A stretch of DNA of 64,000 bases from Hygrocybe punicea (lineage: Eukaryota; Basidiomycota; Agaricomycetes; Agaricales; Hygrophoraceae). The DNA lies in NCBI GenBank assembly GCA_963556145.1, contig OY744468.1:2914001-2978000 (forward strand), given 5' to 3'. Position numbers and translations under genes: made by a program. A model generated the notes under the pieces. That model searched no databases. It had not been told where the DNA came from and saw only the letters and a program-made list of their open reading frames with translations. Below, in pieces: positions 35,300-47,025 of this stretch (positions are counted from its first letter, which is position 1; the number at the start of each line of letters is the position of its first letter).

Positions 35300-35951
35300 T
35301 TGGAATGAAAACTTGGAAAGGACTTAAGTCTTTTGTTTTTGTAGACTCCCAATTCCTAATCCATGAAATGATATTTCCCAAAAAAAGGAACATCGGAGGA
35401 ACTCTCAGAAGTGGTTTGGCGACTACGGGATTCAGCCTTGTAATGTTCCCGCCGAACAAGTATGGTTGGTTCTTTTGAAAGGAAAACCAATCATCTTTCT
35501 ATCTGGAAACACGTCGGTTCTCTCCCTTCAAGGATCTCCATTTCCTTGGTTGGTGCATCCTGGGTGTTAAAGGCGCACTGGCTCGCGAACCTGAGGGTGA
35601 AGAGATTGACACCGACAGACGAAGTTCTGGATGACGAAGGAACATATTTTTTCCTTGTGGACGAAGACGAGGGTACGTCTTTTCATGTGTCAGAACACTT
35701 ATGCCATATAACGCCTAGACTGGTGACATATTATGGATGAGTACTTGCAGCCGATGGTAAAACTACAAGTGTCCTATGATATTCAAGCAAAAAGGAAAGC
35801 AGCGGAATGCAAAGAAACGCAAAAGAAAAGTCGCCTAGAAGCCCAAACGAGAGAAAAAATAAGGAATGTCGTAGCCCGGTCAGTCCTCGACTTGGACAGG
35901 CGGCGCGAATGTAAGCTCGAGCGTCGCTTTTTGATTGGCATTCATCCTTGA
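35300..35951 (+). pseudogene. Possible gene fragment, convergent with the Gly-rich gene
   Basis: Plus-strand exon-like stretches: WFGDYGIQPCNVPAEQVWLV and LLKGKPIIFLSGNTSVLSLQ are adjacent in one frame, then an acidic piece (DEVLDDEGTYFFLVDEDEG) and a charged helix (SYDIQAKRKAAECKETQKKS). Plausible splice sites exist (GTACGT at about 35673), but no start or complete frame was found, and the end overlaps the 3' end of the minus-strand gene. Unrecognised; probably a decayed or partial gene. Confidence 0.35.
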
Positions 35952-38900
35952 AGCAATTGTATTCTTCCTGACGGTAGCAGAGCTGAAAATCTTCCTGGCA
36001 TCGGCATTTTGAGTAACGGAACCAAAGCCGCTATCAAGAGTAGTAGCGAGTCTTCCTTTGGTGAACATACCAGACATTCCGCCACCATTTGGCCCGCCTG
36101 CCAAGAATGATTCGGGTGTAAAGAAGATACCGAATTCCGTGCATATGCTTCCTGCAACAGAATTTGCATGATCCTCTTCACACCACTCGATTTTTCCTCC
36201 GGCGACGCTTCCTAAAACACCAGCAAGCGCACGTCCTTTCAGGCTGACGACCGGCTTTTGTGGGTTATTTGTCTTGCGCACTCTGGCCACATCCGACTTC
36301 CACTGTTTCAAAACCTTACTCGAGGCAGTCTTGACTTGCTTTTCGGTCGGGGATCCGGTGGAGAAGACGCGAGACATGAGGCTGTTGATCAGAGTATTGG
36401 ATATCTCGGTGACTTGACGGCACCGACGGTCAAGAAGGAGTTTCTGGTACCAGACGAGTTGTGTCTCCATGTACGCTCTGAAGGTGGCAAGAAGATCTAG
36501 GAGATGCTTGTTCCCCACACAGTCCACAGGCAGGGGTGGAACGTCGATCCGACAGAGGGCAGTCAATCGTGGCAACAGAAGCATGATGCTATCTTCTCCG
36601 ACCCCGTGATTTCGCTTTTTCAACCGTAATGCAGCTTGTTCACATGCCAAATCCGCTAATAGACTCGTCCTGAGTACCCCAGCTCTCCATACATCATTCC
36701 TAGAACCAGAACCGTTGAGTAACCTAAGCGTCCCAGCATAGAGGTAGACTCGATGAAGGAATGGAATGCTGTGTAGGAAAGCCGAAACTATCTGGGGAGA
36801 CTTTATGAAAGCAGGTGTGTGGATCGTTGCAGCGCCACGAGTCAATGCCATTGGGTCAACTGGAGAAGCAGGGGCACCAGTGAGTGTGATGCGAGACGAC
36901 AGTGAGGACACATCCATAGACCGACGGATGCGAATGGCTGCTTGAGTCTTGTCGGGTAACCCAAACTGCGCTTGCGTCGCCAAATCCTGGAGATCCTCTA
37001 GGTGACAGACTGACATTGCATACCGCCGCTCCGGATGCTTTCGCAGCAACTGCTTCTGCAGGCTCGCCGCCAGCTTATGCACTTTCTTCAGGGATTTGAA
37101 TGGCTTCTTGCGGTGCACAAGTATGATATGTTCCACGTGAATGTAGAGAACTGAACTCGGGATTTGGGGTGTCATTGCGTCTAAATGTATCTGATGGATG
37201 GGTGGGACAGGTTTCCTGGCCCATGGTGCAGAGAACGATTTCGGCATTGGCGTGCCATCGACGTTGACATCAATTTCCGCCTCAACGAAGTCCGCGGCAT
37301 TTCCATACACGACAAAAGAGTTTGCAGCGGTGGCAAATGGGTTCAGTAACCCACGAAGAGACTCGAACGCATTGGAAGAGGTGAACATGATTCCTTTCCC
37401 TGGAGTCGTTAAATGTTGGCGCTGTGCTGCGGAATTCTCGTGTACTGGTGAAACCACACAGAAGTGCATATCACGGGACAACACAGCGCTGGCAAGTTGA
37501 TCCGGGTTCAGATAATTGAGGGCACAATCATCCATTTGATGAGCCTTACGAGTCGCGGAGTTGTCGTAGAAATTATCAAGGATAACCACAGTGCAGTTTT
37601 GCCAATCGTTGAGAAGAGTGCTGCCACTCGGAAGGACACGGTTGAGATCGAAGTGACCCTCCTGTGAGATATCCCAGATGTCGACAACTGCAGAAACATT
37701 GCCGCCAAATATCGACCAGGCGAGTTGCTCCCAGGCCTTGATCTCCACTTGAGTCGTTTGATTATTGGTGACGAGTAAGGTTCTCGAACCCGGTGTCTTT
37801 TTATAAACTTTGGACACTCGCACATGCAAATCACGACGTTGGATAAGGACGACATTGTTCGGGTCGTCAATCTCTCCAAGAAGGAGTTCCACTGAGAATT
37901 TCGCCGCCGTGTATGAGTCGACCTGTCTGGTGACCGTCAGCCAGCCTGCGATGTTAAGCGTTGTACCAGCTGGAAGCAGGTTGATCATCCGAACCAATCG
38001 TCCATCGCAAAATAATTGTGAATCTTTTTCCGATTGTCTGAAGACGATGGGATCGGCCGGAGCTCCATTTACGATCGGAATAAAAGTGAACTGGGCAGGA
38101 TCCACATCTCCGTCCTCGTAAGCAATTTTGAAAATGATCTGCCTTCCTAGCTCTCCGTCTACACCGTAGTCCTTCCGCGATATATTCGTCACGGAAAACT
38201 TGACCAGCGTTTGACCTCCCGGTGGAAGCGATGTTAAGCTGGCTATTTCGCTCATTTGCACTGGGTAGCAGATGTTGAAGGGCATTTGGCGCACAAACGA
38301 CGCAAAGTCCCTACCAAAGGGCGTCATCTGGGCCCTGATTACGAGAGGCGCAGTGACGCGGAACGGTTCGCCACGCTGGTGTCGTTGTGGATGAGAGGAA
38401 AGGGCAAAGACAGGATCGATGGGGGCAACGACGAATGCGAGGTACTCGCCGTTAGAATTTAAAGCCGGTGATATCTTTCCATCTGCCCTGTTCACAAATG
38501 AAGTGCATGGAACAGAAGCCGCACACCCAGGTTCAAGACCTCGTGGCAATTGAACATAGCGACCGAGGCCTTCGGAAAGAACCCAATTTTCACCAGCCAG
38601 AGTGGGACGCTGCGAAGATTCAGGTTTGACGTACGCAAGCACGCTGCGCGAGATGGGTGTTGGCATTCCACCGATATTTGAGATGTCTATGGAAGAGACA
38701 AATACCCTCCCTCCAGGCTCGATGATTCCGTCTTCTTTCTCTGGCACAAGTTTGACGTCCAAAAGAGATAAATCGAAGATTTTGCTGTGGAACGAAGTTC
38801 CGGTGGAATCTGCGGCAGCGATACTGAAGGTACCGTCTCGGGCGTCCATGCCTGCCTTTGCGGGTGCACCTCTGGAACCAGACCACCCATCTGCACCACG

Positions 38901-39733
38901 GTCGCCACCATCTTTCGTGTACGTTGTTTTGGTATTTCCACTAGTCTCCGAATATGTATACGAAGAGCCACCTGAACCGCCAGTCCCTCCCCTTGCTGTA
39001 TCAGAAATTGATTTTTTTCCATGTGAGTATTAGCCACAAAGTCGGGAGCAAGCTAATGTACTTGCCTCCTTCGCCAGGTGTTCCTGCTTGACCACCTGAA
39101 CCACCATTACAAGTGACATTTCCGCAAAGCATGAGGAGGTATGCATCCGCGTTGGTAACACCGATGCGGATTGTTCCTCCAGGCGCACCATCACCGCCTG
39201 AACCAGCATCTCCTCCGTTTCCTCCATTTCCACCATTTCCACCATGTTCAGCCTTATGGGATCGACTGGCGTCCCGTCCGCTGTTCATTCCGACAGCGAT
39301 TAAATAGCGAATGAGTAGGGTGATAAAAATCAAAATACCTGTATCCAGGACCTCCACGTTCGCCACCACCTCCGTCACCTCCATAGCCACCATTGCCGCC
39401 GACGGCCTTGAATGAGATGAGTTGGCCAGCTCCAACTTCAAGGATAGTATCCAACCGACGAAAGTCGTTATTGGAAAAAACTAACTCGGTTTCAACCTGC
39501 ACATCTGCTCCAGCTGGTTCTGCCAAAACAACGTTGTGAGGGAGGGCGGCGGTGGCCCGCGGGGTGAGGAGTTGGAGGGTGATATTGCCAGCGGGCGTCC
39601 CGTCCTCTCCTGGAGCGCCGTCGCCACCATCTCGACCATGGTATCCTACCCGTGCGGTCGATCCACTATAGTCGACGCCTGATGCACCTCCCTTGCCATC
39701 CTGTCCGGATACATCGAAGAGGGGTGAACTCAT
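35880..39733 (-). CDS. Large protein with Gly-rich N-terminus
   Basis: Starts MSSPLFDVSGQDGKGG. Exon 1 has collagen-like Gly repeats (GRDGGDGAPGEDGTPAG) and an ordered stretch (LVFSNNDFRRLDTILEVG). Intron 1 (GTATTT donor; acceptor GCCAG) leads to a second Gly-rich exon (HGGNGGNGGNGGDAGSGGDG). Intron 2 is a GC-AG intron (GCAAGT donor, near 39066) and leads to the long third exon of about 1,000 codons. The third exon has beta-rich regions (YLAFVVAPIDPVFALSS, VYKKTPGSRTLLVTNNQT) and a helical second half (RRYAMSVCHLEDLQDLATQA, LLPRLTALCRIDVPPLPVDC). It ends LTFAPPVQVED. No signal peptide or membrane segment is seen. I do not know its function; similar Gly-rich start proteins are found in Agaricomycetes. 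Confidence 0.75.
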
Positions 39734-40639
39734 TGTGGTTTTCTTTTTTTTTTCTCCGTGAACGGTGGTTGCGTGAGGAAGAGAAACAAGGGGATCAAGT
39801 ACATGGGATTTAATTGCAAGAGTCCAAATACCATCGGAAATTGCCAAGTACTCCCTTGTACCTTGACCGTGTACCTTGACCGTGAAACACATCATTGAAT
39901 GGGCGTAGACTGGTTTAGGGAAAATTGCCCTTAATAACAAAGGTCCGAAGATCTGGGTTGAGACTCACGGATTTTCAGAGGTATAAATGAGTTTCTGAAC
40001 AAGGAAATTATTTATTGAATTGCTGTGCCTCTTGGTTCCTCTTTCCCACAGGTAAAGGGACCCGAGTAAAGAGATGAAACGTAAACGTTTAACAGCAGGA
40101 TTCAACTTGAATGTCAAAGTAGGAGGACATCGACAGTGGCAGGCTGGCAGCAGATGTGAGGCTCAGTAAAAGTGAAAATTCGTGTGAATGTCTAGTGTTG
40201 GTCGTGTCATAGTCGAAATCGACTAAACTTTGACTAAAGGGCGTTTTAATTAATTCTGCACGACTAACTATTGACTAGGTTAGTTGTGTGACAGTCATCT
40301 CAGTGGGCTACCGTCGTCAACGGAATACATGTGAAAGTCATGTAATAGTCCGTTAATAGTCGTACTTTTAGAAGTCAGACAGCAGTCAGGAATCAGGTAT
40401 ATTGAAATCCCACAATACAATGTAAGTTATTGTTAAATGGGGAGGAGGATGAGGGGAGGGGGCAATGAGGAAAAGGGGAGGGGGAGGGGGCCAGGGAACA
40501 CCAGAGCAAGGAAAGAACAAACTGAAATTAGGCTTTCAACGTCTTCCGGAGCGCTTTCCTGACTTTGCGCTAAAAAAGAACCTGTTAGAGACCTTTTTTT
40601 TAACAAAAGAAATAAAATACATTGTGAAAAATCTTACGA
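39734..40639. other. Intergenic region, no gene seen
   Basis: Upstream of the Gly-rich gene. Near 40200-40390 there are GACTA/TAGTC-rich degenerate repeats (TTGACTAAA, CGACTAAA, TTGACTAGG) that resemble a decayed small repeat. A purine-rich GGGGAGG tract is at about 40440-40490. Confidence 0.5.
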
Positions 40640-40935
40640 TGATGAACATTGTGGTTCTGGACAAATAGAAGAGAACCCAGGGTTCTGTAGAGTCTACTGT
40701 ACCCACTGCATAGCGGGCTATGCGTTTGAGAGTGTCGCCCGAGTGATAGGCGTCGATCTCGTCAGTCGCATCGCGGCCGACAAAATGGAGAGTTGTGAGA
40801 GAACCGCCTGGATGGGCGTCAAGCCAGGACTGGGGGACGCGAATGAGGGTATTCCTGTAGACGAAGAGTGTGTCGCCGTCGAGTCTGAGTAGGTGCCAGA
40901 GATGGGGTGCACTGAGGAGAAATCAGCATGTAGTA
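40640..40935 (-). pseudogene. Truncated cytochrome b5-domain fragment (sphingolipid desaturase-like)
   Basis: The minus strand reads HLLRLDGDTLFVYRNTL, then IRVPQSWLDAHPGG, then LHFVGRDATDEIDAYHS and RIARYAVGTVDSTEPW. HPGG and FVGRDATDEI are the heme-binding cytochrome b5 signature as found at the N-terminus of fungal delta-8 sphingolipid/fatty-acid desaturases. A GTAAGA donor follows FII, but no desaturase His-box region follows, and no in-phase first exon was found. It therefore seems to be a leftover gene fragment next to the left end of the HECT/integrase transposon. Confidence 0.65.
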
Positions 40936-41159
40936 ATGAAAGGATCATCGGATAAAAATGAACTCACATTTGTCATCTCGAGTTGATGGCAACGTTGTAG
41001 AACTTAGTGAAAAATGGTCTGATGCTCGAGCATGCGGACACACGAATATAAGTTGCGTGTCGGACTAAAGTTGTACTTTACCTTGACTAATTTTGATGGG
41101 AAATATATAGCGTGTCCCCCTGGACAATATAAAATCATGGCCCAGAATAGAATTTTTTA

Positions 41160-41310
41160 CGCTACAATTGAAATTTTTTACCCACAATTGAAATTTTTTA
41201 CCCACAATTGAAATTTTTTACTCACAATTGAAAATCTTTACTAACAATTGAAAACTTTTATACACAACTGAAATTTGTTATGCACTCAATTGAAAATTTT
41301 GCTCACTCAT
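41160..41310. repeat. Left terminal array, AATTG-containing ~20-bp units
   Basis: About seven units, the inner ones nearly identical (CCCACAATTGAAATTTTTTA), drifting toward 41310. Each has a CAATTG core, as expected for repeated transposase-binding sites. Confidence 0.85.
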
Positions 41311-41720
41311 TTACAAAATTTTGCGTCACATGGCAGCTTGTTATTATTAATAAGGTGAGTACCCTAACCCTAGGAATGGATGCCGGAGGCTGCCGATGTT
41401 GTGGGAACATCGGAGTAGTAATATGAACTTTCGTATGAACTTTCGCTGCCGTTCGACGCTTCCTCAATACTGCAACCTGCAGCAACTGTTTCATTCACAG
41501 TGGCGTAAGCACACCGCAACATGAAAAAACAATGATGCCAGAAAGGCATTCGCGGTGTCAACAGCAGCGGGTGATGGGTATGTTTTTATTTTTATGTCTT
41601 TACTGGATAACTACGGCATTACTAGTATATACCCAGCATAGCACGGTGACATGGTGACCAGCGCGCCACATCAAAACCCAAACGCTAGCCACCCAGCGCC
41701 CCACAACCGCCCACTGGCGA

Positions 41721-42099
41721 TCACCGACACAAACCCTTCCCAAGCAAATGAGGTAGGTTACCCAGATTGATGATGGTGCAATCCTCAGGGAGGTGCAACG
41801 TGATGGGTCCATTTGCGATGCGCTGCGGGAGCTCATCAAAGAGGTAGTTTGGGCTCTTGGATTTTGTGGTGGCTGCGTCGAGGTGGTCGATGCCAGCCTT
41901 GGGCACGATGCTCTACCGCCCGAAGCGGAAGGCTCCGGTTGTGTTGGTGAACTTCATTACGTTGAGGCCGAAGTAGCTCTCGCGAGCGAAGCTGGAGGGA
42001 GAGGGTTTCGGCATTTGTACGAAGGCGAGTGCGGCAGGGTGGGATCCGAGGAAGGCTTCGATAGCAGCATGCCTGCTCTCCTCCTGCCATGACACTGAC
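41721..42099 (-). pseudogene. Catalase-like gene fragment with internal stop
   Basis: The minus strand reads EESRHAAIEAFLGSHPAALA, then PSPSSFARESYFGLNVMKFT, then GAFRFGR followed by TAG, SIVPKAGIDHLD, SPNYLFDELPQRIANGPIT and LHLPEDC. FARESYFG.N..KFT, the (R)Y.IVP and NYLFDEL motifs fit the small heme catalase (SrpA-like) family. The TAG sits where the proximal Tyr of the heme ligand region is expected (FGR-Y-x-IVP). The N-terminal and C-terminal parts of a full enzyme are missing. It looks like a captured host gene fragment inside the transposon. Confidence 0.65.
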
Positions 42100-42790
42100 A
42101 ACATGCCCAGCAGCGTGTGCACATGGACTACAGCAACAACGATCTGGACAAGCCACAACAACTGGACAAGCCACAACGAAGCACGTTGGTTGGACAGAAC
42201 GAAAGAGCAGCTGGGTGTGCATTTTTTACATTTTCCAATGATTTTCTATATTACTAACTACACACAAACGGCACACCTGCCTGTGATGGCATACAACGAC
42301 GGACAAAACCCGAAGACCTCAAACGAGAAAGGCGACGAGGGAGCCCACAACAGGTATGGCGGCAACAACAACGCAGATGGCAGCGACAGCAACAATGACA
42401 ACAACCACGAGGTGAAGATGACGGGGACGAAGGATGACGGGGACGAAGGATGACAGTCACAAAGATGCCAACCCAACGCCCACACGTTCTCCATCTCCCT
42501 CGCCCTCGCCCTCGCTCGCATCCACTGTGCAGATCAAAGGCATCTTCTGCTACCACCGTGCCACTACCTCCAGTTCTACCTTGCGATCAAAATGACAATC
42601 CCTCTCCTCAGCGGAGTTGTGACATGCTCTAGATAGATAGCGGGGATGTCAGCCCTACCGTATTCACCATACGATCAATTTGATGTATAGCCAGTGGACC
42701 GGGACTCATCATCCGGTGTCATATAATGCAGACATAATAATTCTTCTGTAGTAGGGTAACAACAGTGCAATAAACGGCTATGTTGACATA
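42100..42790. other. No gene supported
   Basis: Between the catalase-like fragment and the 3' end of the HECT gene. It contains repeated ACAAGCCACAACA and GGGGACGAAGGATGACG units (simple duplications); open frames are low complexity (Asn/Asp/Gly rich). Confidence 0.5.
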
Positions 42791-45700
42791 TCAGAGTGTA
42801 TTGAATTCAGCGGTATCTTGATTCATAATGCTGTCATGAATCCAAAGGTCGAAGCTTGTATCGATGTCCTCGTCTGCAGCTTCCATGGAATCAAAGAGAA
42901 TTTGTCTGAGAGCATTGGTAACGGGAACTGTAGCGGTCGCAGTGCAGGATTGGAAAATCATAGGCGGGAGAGTCGCCTCAGCATACTGTTGCAAATTGAT
43001 GTCACGGTAGTCATGGTGCAAAAATGAATGCCACTTACAGTCCACACTGTGTTTGCAGGCCAATCTGACGGACGACTGGGTCTAATACTCCGTGGCATCT
43101 CGGAAACATGCATAAGCTTGATCTATGTAAAATGTCAGGAGTGAAGGGAATATTGAAACAGGCAGAAATACCGTGATTGTTGTGTCTGCATCAGTAGTAT
43201 CACGAGGTAAGAGGTCCGAACCGGTGACAAGGGACAAAAACCGTCTCGCGCGGACCACCAAACTAGACTGCTCAGGATTATCCTGAGGCATGATCAAGCT
43301 TGATGTGGGATGACCCGGACGCCTTAGAAAACGGCACAGCTGTTGCACAAATACAGACCCCAAATCGTCGTCATCAATTACTGGATGCTGCTGATTGGTG
43401 TCAAGATCAACCAATCGGCAGAGGTCGATCACTTGGCCTGGCGAAATAACTTGACGGCCATAGAAATGAGAGAGAATATCAGAAAGAGTGGGTTGCAGGA
43501 GCTAGAAGGCTTTTAAGTGAGAACAAGGGCTGGTGCAATCAAGAAATCTTACGGTGCATAGAGACGTGGTTGAATTTATTTGTACATTAAATGTGTCACG
43601 GAATGCCTGGACTTCAACCGACAACTCCAATTGTTGAGGCGTGCATGAGAAAAGTGCGCTGGTGAAGATGAGTTGTGTATACTGTTGTCGTACCTGAGGA
43701 CTGGCTCGTCGGAGTGCAGCCCCCTATCAAACCATTCATTAATGGAAAGGAGTAGCAATAAAATCTGGAGCAAACATTTGTGTTGAGGTAATCGACAATA
43801 AGAGAAGAAACTGGCGATCCAATTGACAGATCCAGTGCTGAGTGGTTGTCCACTGGCCAATAACTCAGTCTCTTGCCAACATCAGGATTTATCCTCTCGA
43901 TCATCTTGACATCCATAATCGACCGGAGATCATTTGAGACCGCTAGATGTAACATCCACGGTGAAAATGGGTAAGGTGCCATATGTAACCAGATCAGATG
44001 CAAGCCCGCCAATGCACCATGAATGCGAGCTGTTGTGATCCGTTCAGTATCTGATTCAACACCTGCGGGCAGTGTAGACCAGGTATAGTGGCCGAGATCA
44101 TCCAGATACTTCCAGTAAGCCCCATCCGCTATCACGAGTTGAATGGCTTCCCTCACTACTGCACGTTCTACGCCAGCTCCAACACCACTACCACTGGAAA
44201 AAAAAGTATCAGCAGACAAAATTGCGTGACTTAAATATGTATACATACACATTCCAGTGACGCTGCCCAGCCGCAAGGTCACTCCATACAAAAGTGTATA
44301 TCTTGCTTGTGCTGGGGAGGGCTTCTAGGACTGGATCGTGAAAGTGATTACGCAAAGCATGTATAAAGGCAATGGCAGCATCATGGACGTTATCAGCACG
44401 AATGTGTAGACAGGTGATATCAGTTCGGCCACTAGTTTCGATTGCAGATGTCAGGGCATCCTGCCATTCGTGGAAGGTTCTGGAAGGTGGGGATGAAGCA
44501 ATTGAGTGAGGTGGACGGCGAGGATGGCTGGTATTGGCAGAGCCTAGGATATTAGAGGGACCAGGAATATTGGGAAAGGATACAAATGCTGGGGGTGATG
44601 AATCAGTCGTCGCAGTCAAATCTATGACAGGAGTTGCCTGAAAATTGGTGGAACTTAGAGGTATCAGTGGCGCAGGTGCCATTAAATTAGTAACAGAAGG
44701 AGAGGGCAGAAAATTGGCGGTATTAACAGGCGTCAATTGTTCAAGTGCCAGTAGTGAAGCCATGGGTGGCATTAACGGAGAAATAGGTCGTGGGTTTCTG
44801 AAAAATGATGCTGGAGTGGCTGGAGGTGATACTGATACAGATGGTAATGCAGAAGAACGTGAGGGTGAATGGGAACGGGAACGATAATAATGATCATGTG
44901 ACTGATTGTGAGTATGCGAGCGAGAATGTGAGCCTGAGCGTGAGTGAGAACGTGAAGGAGAACCAGAGCGTGCGTGAGAATGCGAAGGAGAACCAGAGCG
45001 TGAGTGGGAAACATTGAAAAGAGGTACAGTGGTCATGGGCAAATCTGAGTCCGGAAAGTGAGAAAACCGTTCAGATCTTGGGCAGACCTTGAAGCAGATA
45101 GGGTCATTGGACGGCTCATTTGCTAACCCTGTGAGGAAACCATCGAAGACACGAGAAGCAAAGCAATAGTGGGGGGCATTCGACTCGTCCACTATACCAC
45201 ATAGTCTACCTGTTGGAGCTGAAAAGGTGATTGTTATCTTCAAGGAAAATGTTATGGTACTCCGTACATACCAATAAAAATCATAGGCAGACCACTATCA
45301 GGATGTTTAAGTTTATGACCAATTTTGATCACGGTCGCCAGTGTTATCTCCCTTTCGGAAAGTGTCGTTCCAGAAATGATGCGATCATTCGCCTTCTTGT
45401 AGCCTGGAGCGAGCAAATGCCAGCTAGCATGCTCATACCGTTTGGGCAGATTGTGCAGATTGTGTCCGAGTATTTGAAAGCCATGAATGGAAAAATGCGA
45501 GGTAATTTGCTCGTTCAGAAATTCCCAAATATTTTCAACTTCCGGTGATGATGATGCCGGTAACGAAATGTCAAATATCAAATTGTGTTCTTGAAAGTGT
45601 TTGATCATTTCCGGAAGTCGATGAGGGTACACCCGCATTGGGTATTTGCGTGGATCATAAAGATCATTATATCGAGAAGGATTCTATGAGAGGTAATATG

Positions 45701-46305
45701 TTATGGAGTACAAATATTGTTGTATGGGAGACTTACCGGGTACGGATCTACAAAGCAAGTAACTTTTGTTGGCTCTACAAGGCGCATACTTCTATTATTG
45801 GATACCTGAGAATTTACTGGGTAAGAACGATGAGTGGTGCGTGAACGAGAAGTCGTCTGCCGAAAACCAGACCCCGGGAGAGCAGACAAGGTTGCGGATG
45901 AAGACACCATTCGACGGGAGTTGGCATTGCCATTTGTTGCAGGTCCAGCTTGGGGATTCCAGGGTAATGCAGGTGGAGGGTCATGCTGGTTTGGCGGAAG
46001 GCTGTCCGATATAAATTAGTCAAAAAACCATACTGACAATAAAAATCTCACATAAACGGCTGGTAAGCCACATGTGCGAGCCAGGTTTGATGACACGTTG
46101 GATTGTCACATGTTGTTTGGGGTGTGATATTTCCAGACTGGCCGCAACATAAGCTGTTCATACTGTGAGATATGTAGAGACAACGACGAACTGTGGACCG
46201 AAAACCCATGCAACTTGTGCTAGGGCAACCACCTCTACGTGGAAGAGATGTTTGAGGAAGGGGCCGGTGCTGTTCTTCGGAGTGAAGGCAGTAACACTTC
46301 AACAT
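42791..46305 (-). CDS. HECT-domain E3-like protein of the transposon
   Basis: Nine or more exons, read from 46305 down. The N-terminus has a Cys cluster (CCGQSGNITPQTTCDNPTCH) with WLAHVAYQPF, a possible zinc module. It is followed by a Pro/Ser linker and a domain with NIWEFLNEQITSHFSIHGFQ and YEHASWHLLAPGYKKAND. Next come an Arg/Ser-rich region (SRSGSPSHSHARSGS) and DAAIAFIHALRNHF. After a GTATGT intron the HECT-like part begins: GSGVGAGVERAVVREAIQL, AYWKYLDDLGHYTWST, and LSPWMLHLAV-like residues. It runs to LPPMIFQSCTATATVP near the C-terminus. SCTATATVP occupies the place of the HECT HTCFNxLxLP motif, so its Cys is the candidate ubiquitin acceptor. Divergent, but the overall order fits HECT. 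A link to transposition is inference. Confidence 0.7.
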
Positions 46306-46692
46306 TGATGATAATCAGCGCGAAGATGCAACTTGAAAGTGGCTTTGAATGGACTCACCCAACCGGGGATATCTTCTGTGTATCCTCCACAACCAGAACC
46401 ACAGATCTGGCATCTGTTCAAGAGGATCGAGTGAGACATGAGAGATATTCATTCATTAAAAGAATGTGTGGGGGACCATAAACTGGTAACACAACTTTCT
46501 CACACGGTGAGCATGCAAACGGTCACACTGACCAGCCACATTTGCGGATGCACAATGATTGTAAAAATTAACTAGAACAAAACAGCTTTGTCGTGCATCA
46601 AGGAATGAGGCATAAAATGAGCGAACTATACCTACCGCAACTGTATCATCCTTGTTAATAGAGTTCTGTTGCAGATGGAAGTTACCTGCTGA

Positions 46693-46966
46693 TAGGCGAT
46701 GGCACAGGTATACCTGCGGGCATCTGAACATGCCTGTACCCATACCCGCTGTCACCTGTACCCGTGGTAGTGAGTACGGGATGTGGGTTTTTCGGCTGGT
46801 CACCCATGGGTGGGTGACTTGTACAAGCCGCAGGTACGACGTGTATCCGTCACGTCATACTTGTGACCTTTTGCCAGGCGTTGGGCAGTGGCCCCCACCT
46901 TCCTTCTGGATACCTCGCGGTTGCAGCACCGACGTCAATTGACGTGCGGACGTCATTCGCGAGGTG
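46693..46966 (+). mobile_element. hAT-like terminus with CAATTG palindrome
   Basis: Starts TAGGCGATGGCACAGG, with CGGG/CCCG repeats like 6952 and 8893. At 46911-46966 a palindrome matches those of elements A and B: ACCTCGCGG, spacer, CGTCAATTGACG, spacer, ATTCGCGAGGT. The right end was not found, and no duplicated CCTGCTGA flank was seen. Probably a truncated MITE inside the larger transposon. Confidence 0.6.
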
Positions 46967-47025
46967 CATAGGGAAGGGGTTTTGCTGCTGGCTGGGCTCC
47001 ACCTTTGATCTGCATGGAGTTCTAG

